A DNA stretch of 5,381 bases, from assembly GCA_913055135.1 (NCBI GenBank), contig CAJXJV010000103.1:1-5381 (forward strand). The letters are read 5' to 3'. This document shows, piece after piece, positions 1 through 4,596 of this stretch. A program made the translations under genes and the position numbers. The notes beneath the pieces are model-generated. The model saw nothing but the letters and a program-made list of their open reading frames with translations, did not search any database and was not told the origin of the DNA. The stretch's first letter is position 1. Each line of letters starts with the position of its first letter. The stretch comes from an uncultured Desulfurobacterium sp. GTDB lineage: Bacteria > Aquificota > Aquificia > Desulfurobacteriales > Desulfurobacteriaceae.

Positions 1-2
1 TG

Positions 3-71
3 GCGACTGTAACGGTTGTAGTTGCCCTGATTCTTTTCTACATTGAACATACGCTGTTCGGTGGATGTTAA
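3..71 (+). CDS. C-terminal tail of an unidentified membrane protein (5' truncated)
   Basis: The third forward frame is open from the window edge to a TAA at 69-71 and encodes 22 residues. Most are hydrophobic (TVTVVVALILFYIEH) and end in LFGGC, which looks like the last membrane helix of an integral membrane protein. The stop lies one base before the ATG of the next gene, the spacing expected for co-transcribed genes. The family cannot be named from so little sequence. Because tiny membrane proteins follow, the main subunit of a transporter or a respiratory complex is possible, but that is inference. A short random open frame is the alternative; the hydrophobic content and tight junction argue against it. 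Confidence 0.5.
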   Translation, partial: ATVTVVVALILFYIEHTLFGGC

Positions 72-72
72 A

Positions 73-321
73 ATGGAGGAAAAAGAGTTAAAAGTAGAGG
101 CATTGATAACTCAAAAAGAATTAGTTTTGGTGTTACTTAGGTTTTTCCTTACATTGATAACTTTGTTGCTTTCTGCATTGGGAGGAATATTTTATGAAAA
201 AGGAGAAAAAGCTTTACCATGGTTACTATTTGGAACTTCTCTACTGGTACTTCTTGCATTGATTACAACAGCATTTGGGATTAAGATATACAAAATAGCA
301 AAAGAAATAGAAAATTGTTAG
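73..321 (+). CDS. Small membrane protein with two predicted helices, function unknown
   Basis: This encodes 82 residues from the ATG at 73. An in-frame TTG at 43 would add ten residues, but it lies inside the upstream gene, whereas the ATG at 73 has a purine-rich GGTGGA about 8 nt ahead and follows the upstream stop by one base. The N-terminus is charged (MEEKELKVEA). Two hydrophobic segments follow at about residues 16-40 and 48-72, separated by a short charged hairpin (YEKGEKALP), and the tail is basic then acidic and ends in Cys. Both termini probably face the cytoplasm. I recognise no family. Its place between a larger membrane protein and two single-helix proteins suggests an accessory subunit of a membrane complex; this is inference. 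Confidence 0.7.
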   Translation: MEEKELKVEALITQKELVLVLLRFFLTLITLLLSALGGIFYEKGEKALPWLLFGTSLLVLLALITTAFGIKIYKIAKEIENC

Positions 322-329
322 AGGTGCAC

Positions 330-437
330 ATGTTAAACAACGATTGGTTTAGTGCTTTTACATTTTTTATCATAGCAAGTGTATCTGTACTGATAATTGC
401 TTATCCAGTATTAAGAGATTTCAAAAAAGCCAAATAG
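330..437 (+). CDS. Tiny single-helix membrane protein (35 aa), first of a tandem pair
   Basis: The ATG at 330 opens a 35-codon frame ending in TAG at 435-437. GAGG at 321-324 lies 5 nt upstream and overlaps the preceding stop codon, a convincing ribosome binding site. The protein has a short polar N-terminus with a Trp (MLNNDW), one hydrophobic helix at about residues 8-26, then Tyr-Pro and a basic tail (PVLRDFKKAK), giving a predicted N-out/C-in topology by the positive-inside rule. The layout, including the YP-x-L-basic motif after the helix, is repeated in the next gene, which argues that both are real and related. No family is recognised. Small single-helix subunits of transporters or oxidases (such as MetS, CcoQ or CydX) are a functional analogy only. 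Confidence 0.6.
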   Translation: MLNNDWFSAFTFFIIASVSVLIIAYPVLRDFKKAK

Positions 438-440
438 ATA

Positions 441-444
441 GGAG
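441..444 (+). promoter_or_regulatory. Ribosome binding site supporting a TTG start
   Basis: GGAG (within GGAGAA, 441-446) lies 6 nt before TTG at 451. This near-consensus site supports the non-ATG start of the 33-residue protein. The in-frame ATGs nearby are in other frames. Confidence 0.55.
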
Positions 445-450
445 AATATA

Positions 451-552
451 TTGGCTGATGAATGGGTATCACCACTGTTACTTTTCTTTTTAGTAATTAT
501 TCTATTAGTTCTGATTATTTATCCGGCTCTAAAAAAAGACCCAATTGGGTGA
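451..552 (+). CDS. Tiny single-helix membrane protein (33 aa), second of a tandem pair
   Basis: A TTG at 451, preceded by GGAGAA at 441-446, opens 33 codons ending in TGA at 550-552. The product starts with an acidic, Trp-containing segment (MADEW), has one very hydrophobic helix at about residues 9-23, and then carries YPALKKDPIG. It resembles the preceding 35-residue protein in length, N-terminal acid-plus-Trp, helix position and the Tyr-Pro-x-Leu-basic motif after the helix, so a tandem duplication with divergence is likely. The stop overlaps GAGG at 551-554, which may serve the next gene, so translation is probably coupled. Function is unknown. A non-coding frame is unlikely given the paired pattern and the ribosome binding site, but expression is unproven. 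Confidence 0.57.
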   Translation: MADEWVSPLLLFFLVIILLVLIIYPALKKDPIG

Positions 553-564
553 GGGTAGGTAGTG

Positions 565-1068
565 ATGAAATTTGTAGAAAGAGCTTTTGAAGGATTTCTA
601 TGGCGTTCAAGGCTTATGGTTCTCTTTGCAGTCCTGTTTTCTCTTCTTGCAGCTTTATCACTCTTCATAGTAGCCTCTTTTGAGATACTTGAACCTGTAG
701 AGCACCTATTTGAGAACCAATTCCATATCTCTTCAGAAGACCACAAGAAACTGGTTGGAGCAATAATAGGAGCCGTTGACCTTTACCTTATTGCAACAGT
801 ATTAATTATCTTTTCACTGGGACTTTATGAGCTTTTCATAAGTAAGATAGACCAGGCAGAGAATGACGAAAGATCATCAAAAATATTAGCCATCCACAGT
901 CTTGACGACTTAAAGGAAAAACTTGCAAAAGTTGTTCTAATGGTTTTAATAGTTACATTTTTTAAATACGCTATCCATATTAAATACGAAACACCTATTG
1001 AAACCCTTTACCTTGCAGCAGGTGTATTAATGCTTGCCTTAGCCCTTTACTTCAGTCATAAGAAGTGA
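565..1068 (+). CDS. UPF0114 (YqhA-like) integral membrane protein
   Basis: This encodes 167 residues from the ATG at 565. A GTG at 562 directly before it is an equally possible start. GAGG at 551-554 and AGG at 557-559 supply a ribosome binding site. The length matches E. coli YqhA (about 164 residues). Four hydrophobic segments lie near residues 17-38, 62-85, 121-138 and 147-163. The family's conserved block is clear: YELFISKID at 88-96, then SSKILAIHSLDDLKEKLAKV around 104-123, FFKYAI and a C-terminal YFSHKK. The family is widespread in bacteria and plastids, but its biochemical function is not established, so none is given here. It sits 12 nt after the tiny membrane-protein pair and probably shares their transcript. 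No clear terminator follows it; the T-run at 1069-1075 has no stem in front. Confidence 0.9.
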   Translation: MKFVERAFEGFLWRSRLMVLFAVLFSLLAALSLFIVASFEILEPVEHLFENQFHISSEDHKKLVGAIIGAVDLYLIATVLIIFSLGLYELFISKIDQAENDERSSKILAIHSLDDLKEKLAKVVLMVLIVTFFKYAIHIKYETPIETLYLAAGVLMLALALYFSHKK

Positions 1069-1079
1069 TTTTTTCCCTC

Positions 1080-1177
1080 GGATGGTCGAAAACCGCCAGC
1101 TGGGGCAGACCATCCTGTAAACAAAGGCGGAATATAAATACCCCAGCCAGAACTGTGCTAATGTACAGTTCTGCCAG
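1080..1177 (+). promoter_or_regulatory. Candidate structured leader RNA upstream of purE, with pseudoknot potential
   Basis: The gap between the UPF0114 gene and purE is packed with complementary segments. Helix A is GGATGGTC (1080-1087) with GACCATCC (1108-1115), 8 bp with a 20-nt loop. Loop segment CCGCC (1093-1097) is complementary to GGCGG (1126-1130), helix B, 5 bp. Loop segment GCTGGGG (1099-1105) is complementary to CCCCAGC (1141-1147), helix C, 7 bp. Helix D is a separate 9-bp hairpin at 1148-1173, directly abutting helix C. A plus B forms an H-type pseudoknot with an A-rich crossing loop (TGTAAACAAA, 1116-1125). B and C cross each other, so they may be alternative states of a switch or form a compact multi-pseudoknot fold. 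No known purine, ZTP, THF, SAM or guanidine riboswitch consensus was recognised. A regulatory role on purE is inference from position. Confidence 0.5.
1148..1173 (+). promoter_or_regulatory. Perfect 9-bp inverted repeat upstream of the purE ribosome binding site
   Basis: CAGAACTGT (1148-1156) and ACAGTTCTG (1165-1173) are exact reverse complements around an 8-nt loop. The stem ends 7 nt before the purE ribosome binding site (AGG, 1180-1182). It has no U-tract, so it is not an intrinsic terminator. It could be helix D of the leader RNA, or at DNA level an operator for a dimeric repressor. The sequence alone does not separate these. Confidence 0.5.
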
Positions 1178-1188
1178 TTAGGTAATAA

Positions 1189-1656
1189 ATGAAGAAGGTG
1201 GCAGTGATAATGGGAAGTAAATCCGACATGCCCGTTATGGAAAGCTGTACAAAGACGCTTGACGAGTTTGGAGTTCCTTACGATGTAAAAGTCCTCTCAG
1301 CCCACAGGACAATTGATGAGGTCCTTGCCTTCTGCGAAAAGGCAGAAGAGGAATACGACGTTATTATTGCTGCTGCTGGATATGCAGCCCACCTTGGTGG
1401 AGTAATTGCTGCTAAAACAACACTTCCAGTTATTGGAGTTCCCCTCGATGCATCTCCCCTAAAAGGGATAGACTCCCTTCTCTCAATCGTTCAGATGCCA
1501 GGTGGCATACCTGTAGCCACAGTAACAATTGGAAAAGCTGGCGCCAAAAATGCAGCAGTCTTAGCTGTTGAAATAATGGCAATAAAGTATCCAGAGCTGA
1601 GAGAGAAACTTAAGAAGTATAGAGAGGAAATGAAGAGAAAGGTTTTAGAGGGTTAA
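1189..1656 (+). CDS. purE: 5-(carboxyamino)imidazole ribonucleotide mutase, class I PurE
   Basis: PurE converts N5-carboxyaminoimidazole ribonucleotide to 4-carboxy-5-aminoimidazole ribonucleotide in cytoplasmic de novo purine synthesis, usually after PurK; no purK is in this window. The 155-residue product matches the short class I form. The phosphate-binding GSKSD is at 9-13, SAHRT with the catalytic-type His39 is at 37-41, AAHL is at 66-69, and the conserved loop around SIVQMPGGIPVATV is at 99-112. Where many class I enzymes have AAHLPG this one has AAHLGG, a Pro-to-Gly difference beside the active site. The ATG at 1189 has AGG at 1180-1182. It begins a four-gene operon, with the next ATG 3 nt after its stop. 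The structured leader upstream may regulate it. Confidence 0.95.
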   Translation: MKKVAVIMGSKSDMPVMESCTKTLDEFGVPYDVKVLSAHRTIDEVLAFCEKAEEEYDVIIAAAGYAAHLGGVIAAKTTLPVIGVPLDASPLKGIDSLLSIVQMPGGIPVATVTIGKAGAKNAAVLAVEIMAIKYPELREKLKKYREEMKRKVLEG

Positions 1657-1659
1657 ATT

Positions 1660-2559
1660 ATGAAAGTTTACCCTGACTGTATTCCCTGTTTTATGAAACA
1701 GATACTGAACGTTTCGAAAATTGCGGAGGTTCCAGATTCTCTCACAATAGAGATACTGAGAGAGTCGGCAAAGTTCATTTCAAAGGATCTGAGATTTGAT
1801 AAATCACCAGGACACAACGCCACATTCCTCCACAGAATTTTCAAAGAGAGGACAAAAATCAACGATCCTTACAAACTGCTAAAGGACAAGTACAACGAAA
1901 TTGCACTTAAGCTCGAACCCTATCTTGAAGAGGAGTTTTACAGGCAATCCGATGATTCACTCTCCATTGCCATAAGGCTTGCCGCAGCAGGAAACGTCAT
2001 TGATTTTGGAATTCCCAGAGAATTTGACCTGATAGAGGATATTAAAAACCTTCTCCATCTTTCCTTTGCCTACTTTGACGTTGCGATACTTGAAAGGTTC
2101 TTCGTTCCAGGAAAACAGGTTCTCTACGTTGCTGACAATGCAGGTGAGATAGTCTTCGACAAATTTTTGCTTAAAGAGCTCAAAAGAAAAGGGCTTAGAG
2201 TTGTCCTTGCTGTAAGAGGTGGTCCCATCCTGAACGATGCCACGGTGGAAGATGCCCTTAAAACAGGAGCAGCAGACATTGTTGATGAACTGATTACAAC
2301 AGGAAAGGACTTTATCGGTATAGACTTTGATTTCGTTTCCGAGGAGTTCAAACAGCACTGGGAAAAGTCTTTATTTATAATTTCAAAAGGACAGGCAAAC
2401 TTTGAAACTCTTGATGGAATAGACTCAAAGGATATTTTCTTTATACTCAAAGCAAAGTGTCCTCCCGTTGCCGAAGAGTTGAAATGTCAGGTCAACGATC
2501 TCATCTTCCTCTACAACAAACACCTTTTAGAGATAAAAGAGAGTGAGGATTCTCAGTAA
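1660..2559 (+). CDS. DUF89 / ARMT1-like family metal-dependent phosphatase
   Basis: The 299-residue protein shows DUF89 signatures in order: an N-terminal PDCIPCF with a Cys-x-x-Cys pair (Cys7, Cys10), GNVIDFG at 111-117, DNAGE at 159-163, LND at 191-193, KGQANFET at 243-250 and a KC pair at 266-267. The Asp/Asn residues of these motifs form the family's metal site. Members studied elsewhere are metal-dependent phosphatases acting on sugar phosphates or damaged phosphometabolites, and the Cys-containing small forms are typical of archaea and thermophiles. The substrate here is unknown. The ATG at 1660 has GAGGG at 1648-1652 and lies 3 nt after purE, so co-translation is likely. Its place directly after purE suggests, as inference only, clean-up of a phosphorylated purine-pathway intermediate. 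It is full length with no missing motif. Confidence 0.85.
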   Translation: MKVYPDCIPCFMKQILNVSKIAEVPDSLTIEILRESAKFISKDLRFDKSPGHNATFLHRIFKERTKINDPYKLLKDKYNEIALKLEPYLEEEFYRQSDDSLSIAIRLAAAGNVIDFGIPREFDLIEDIKNLLHLSFAYFDVAILERFFVPGKQVLYVADNAGEIVFDKFLLKELKRKGLRVVLAVRGGPILNDATVEDALKTGAADIVDELITTGKDFIGIDFDFVSEEFKQHWEKSLFIISKGQANFETLDGIDSKDIFFILKAKCPPVAEELKCQVNDLIFLYNKHLLEIKESEDSQ

Positions 2560-3154
2560 AAAGAATTTAGCAGAAGTTGCTAAGGTTTTGAAATCGGGAG
2601 AGCTGGTTTGCTCTCCCACCGATACCTTGTTTGGAATTCTTGGAAATGCTTTAAGTAAAAAAGTAGTAAATAGGCTCTACTCCATAAAGAAAAGAGACCC
2701 TGAAAAACCGCTTATCGTTTTGTTTGATTCGGTTGAACAGCTGGAAGAATTCGGCATTATCATCCCTGTAAATTATTCAACCGGGTTTAAAAAACTTTAT
2801 CCCGCTCCTATTACCGCTATCTTGCCGCTTTCTGAAAAGAGTCCCTTTAGAGAAATTTTCAAAAGGAACAATCTCGCTGTCAGAATACCGGATGATGAAT
2901 TTTTGCGGCAGCTTATAAGAGAAACGTTTCCCCTGTTTGCTCCAAGTGCCAATCCCCAGGGCAAGACTCCTGCAAAGAGCTGTGAGGAGTGCAGAAGGTA
3001 TTTTGAAGGACAGATTAACTACTGTATAGAAGGAAAATCCAAGGAAGTTCCATCAACTATTGTTGATTTGACGGGAAAGAAACCTTTGCTCGTAAGAGAA
3101 GGTGCTGTTAGATTTGAGGAAATTCTGGAGGTTTTAAGTGAAACAAAAGCTTAA
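2543..3154 (+). CDS. tsaC: Threonylcarbamoyl-AMP synthase, TsaC/YrdC type
   Basis: The enzyme makes threonylcarbamoyl-AMP from threonine, bicarbonate and ATP, the first step of the t6A modification at position 37 of ANN-decoding tRNAs. The 203-residue product is a single YrdC domain without the extra C-terminal Sua5 domain. Visible motifs are SPTDTLFGI at 24-32, KKRDPEKPL at 49-57, YPAPIT at 86-91 in place of the usual W-P-G-P-x-T, RIPDD at 114-118, PSAN at 134-137, PSTIVDL at 170-176 and REGAV at 185-189. The start is a GTG at 2543, 17 nt inside the DUF89 gene, with a purine-rich AAAAGAGA just upstream. No later ATG or GTG would keep the conserved N-terminal strand, so this start is preferred. 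It is probably translationally coupled to both neighbours. Confidence 0.9.
   Translation: MRILSKKNLAEVAKVLKSGELVCSPTDTLFGILGNALSKKVVNRLYSIKKRDPEKPLIVLFDSVEQLEEFGIIIPVNYSTGFKKLYPAPITAILPLSEKSPFREIFKRNNLAVRIPDDEFLRQLIRETFPLFAPSANPQGKTPAKSCEECRRYFEGQINYCIEGKSKEVPSTIVDLTGKKPLLVREGAVRFEEILEVLSETKA
3127..3131 (+). promoter_or_regulatory. Ribosome binding site fixing the GTG start of fmt
   Basis: GGAGG, an ideal anti-16S sequence, lies 6 nt before GTG at 3138, inside the tsaC reading frame. It fixes the fmt start 17 nt before the tsaC stop. Confidence 0.75.
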
Positions 3155-4073
3155 AGTTGTCTTTATGGGAACACCTGACTTCGCCGTTCCATCTCTCAAG
3201 GCACTTCACGAGGCTGGATATGAAATTCCTCTTGTTATTACTCAGCCGGATAAACCTGCCGGAAGGGGTAAGAAAATAACCCCTCCTCCTGTAAAAGTTC
3301 TGGCTAAAAACCTTGGAATACCGGTCTATCAACCTGAAAAAGTTAAAGGGAACGAAGAACTCATTGAAAAACTTAAAGAAATTTCCCCTGATCTAATTGT
3401 TGTTGCAGCCTATGGGAAAATCCTTCCAGATGAGATTTTGAATTTGCCGAAATTTGGATGTATAAACGTCCACGCTTCTCTTCTTCCAGAGTATAGAGGA
3501 GCCTCTCCTATTCAATCTGCTCTTCTTGATGGAAAGGAAAAAACAGGCGTTACGATAATGCTCATATCACCGGAACTTGATGCTGGAGACATAATCTCAC
3601 AGAGGGAAGTCCCTATAGAAAAGAGCGATAATGCTCAAACTCTCCACGATAAACTGGCAAAGGTAGGAGCTGAACTCCTTGTTGAAACCATCCCTCTCTA
3701 TGTTTCTGGAGAATTAAAACCTGTACCCCAGAACAACTCTAAAGCCACTTACTGCAAACCCATAACAAAAGAAATGGGTAGAATCGACTGGAATCTCCCG
3801 GCAGAGAAGATATTCAACATGGTAAGAGCTTTCACTCCATGGCCTTCAGCCTACACTACATTCAGAGGGAAAAGGGTAAAGATAACAAAAGCTGAACCCG
3901 CTCCTGGAGCTGGAGAACCTGGAAAGATAATTAAAGCTGACAGAGAACTTGTAGTTGCTACAGGAGAAGGAGCTCTTAAAATAGAAAAACTCAAACCCGA
4001 AGGTAAAAAAGAGATCTCAGGTGAAGAGTTCATCAGAGGTTACAGGATACAGACTGGTGATTTCTTTACCTAA
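3138..4073 (+). CDS. fmt: Methionyl-tRNA formyltransferase
   Basis: Fmt transfers a formyl group from 10-formyltetrahydrofolate to Met-tRNA(fMet) for bacterial translation initiation. At 311 residues it matches the family (about 315). The N-terminal catalytic Rossmann domain shows FMGTPDFAVPSL at 9-20 and QPDKPAGRGKK at 36-46, the flexible acceptor-stem loop region. The catalytic triad equivalents are Asn110, His112 (NVHASLLPEYRGASPIQ from 110) and Asp148 in LDAGD. The C-terminal OB-like domain follows FTPWPSAY. The start is GTG at 3138, supported by GGAGG at 3127-3131; an ATG at codon 10 would remove the first strand. It is the last gene of the purE operon and a probable terminator follows. 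Its folate cofactor links it to purine synthesis. Confidence 0.96.
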   Translation: MKQKLKVVFMGTPDFAVPSLKALHEAGYEIPLVITQPDKPAGRGKKITPPPVKVLAKNLGIPVYQPEKVKGNEELIEKLKEISPDLIVVAAYGKILPDEILNLPKFGCINVHASLLPEYRGASPIQSALLDGKEKTGVTIMLISPELDAGDIISQREVPIEKSDNAQTLHDKLAKVGAELLVETIPLYVSGELKPVPQNNSKATYCKPITKEMGRIDWNLPAEKIFNMVRAFTPWPSAYTTFRGKRVKITKAEPAPGAGEPGKIIKADRELVVATGEGALKIEKLKPEGKKEISGEEFIRGYRIQTGDFFT

Positions 4074-4074
4074 A

Positions 4075-4108
4075 CCCCTTGTATTTCTCTAAAAAAGGGG
4101 AAATTTTT
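4075..4108 (+). terminator. Probable intrinsic terminator after fmt
   Basis: CCCCTT (4075-4080) pairs with AAGGGG (4095-4100). Inside, TTT (4084-4086) and AAA (4091-4093) can close a CTCT tetraloop with small bulges between the two stems. The stem is followed by AAATTTTT (4101-4108). It starts 2 nt after the fmt stop and would end the purE-DUF89-tsaC-fmt transcript. The stem is short and the T-run begins 3 nt late, so efficiency is uncertain. Confidence 0.5.
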
Positions 4109-4158
4109 AATAAGTGGCAAGTTGGGTTAAACTTTGTTATTAGAGAGGACTAAATACT

Positions 4159-4596
4159 ATGGATCTTAAAGAAAAAATTGAAGAGTTTAAGAGAAAAGCC
4201 AGAATGAGCGGACTTAAGGTAACACCTCAGCGTGTTGCTGTTTATAGAGAAATCATCTCAAGAAACGACCACCCTTCTGCTGAGGAGTTATACGAGAGTC
4301 TGAAGGATAAAATAGACGGCATCTCTCTTACAACTGTTTATAGAACACTTGCCAGCTTAGAAAAGGCAGGACTGGTAATGAGAGTCCCCACACTGAGGGA
4401 TAAAGTACACTATGATGCACGAGTTGAACCTCACAGCCACTTTGTATGTCTTAACTGTGGCAGAATTTACGATACAGAAATCGTTCCAGAAGTAAACACT
4501 GATAAGCTGGAGAAGGAAGGCTTTAAAGTCTTAAACTGTACTGTTCTCTGTTACGGCATCTGTAACAGATGTAAGGTGGAGAATGAAGAAGTATAA
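4159..4596 (+). CDS. Fur-family metalloregulator with a PerR-type ligand set
   Basis: This 145-residue DNA-binding repressor has the Fur winged-helix domain: GLKVTPQRVAVYREI at 18-32, HPSAEELYE at 38-46 and the recognition-helix segment ISLTTVYRTLASLEKAGLV at 55-73. The dimerisation and metal domain follows. Lined up with B. subtilis PerR as I recall it, the five regulatory-metal ligands are all present: His38, Asp86, His92, His94 and Asp105, with acids of the Asp type expected for PerR where Fur usually has Glu. The structural zinc site is Cys97/Cys100 and Cys135/Cys138. This favours a peroxide-sensing PerR over an iron-sensing Fur, but ligands alone do not prove it. Two further cysteines (127, 131) are unusual. 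The ATG at 4159 follows AGAGG at 4144-4148. No clear promoter or PerR box is visible upstream. Confidence 0.87.
   Translation: MDLKEKIEEFKRKARMSGLKVTPQRVAVYREIISRNDHPSAEELYESLKDKIDGISLTTVYRTLASLEKAGLVMRVPTLRDKVHYDARVEPHSHFVCLNCGRIYDTEIVPEVNTDKLEKEGFKVLNCTVLCYGICNRCKVENEEV

Noticed and set aside
101..266. Repeated CATTGATAAC-like segments at 101-111, 152-162 and 257-266
   Set aside because: All are in frame and encode the same Leu-Ile-Thr in a hydrophobic protein; composition explains them better than a DNA repeat.
1069..1115. Terminator after the UPF0114 gene
   Set aside because: The T-run at 1069-1075 precedes the GGATGGTC/GACCATCC hairpin instead of following it, on either reading direction.
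1133..1138. TATAAA resembling a -10 promoter element before purE
   Set aside because: No acceptable -35 element lies 16-18 nt upstream (the sequence there is CCATCC), so the match is probably just an A+T-rich linker.
1161..1181. Six-codon leader peptide frame (ATG to TAG) ahead of purE
   Set aside because: It has no ribosome binding site, lies in the loop and 3' arm of the 9-bp hairpin, and contains no run of regulatory codons.
1957..2450. Reverse-strand open frames of 108 and 133 codons inside the DUF89 gene
   Set aside because: They lie opposite a gene with full family motifs, lack ribosome binding sites and show no recognisable domains.
4114..4142. Promoter for the Fur-family gene (GTGGCA and TTATTA)
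   Set aside because: The -35-like box is weak and the -10-like box matches consensus poorly; alternatives such as TAAACT at 4128-4133 are no better.
4137..4156. PerR/Fur box overlapping the ribosome binding site of the Fur-family gene
   Set aside because: Only a TTAG-N6-CTAA dyad is present, without the 7-1-7 TTATAAT-type pattern.
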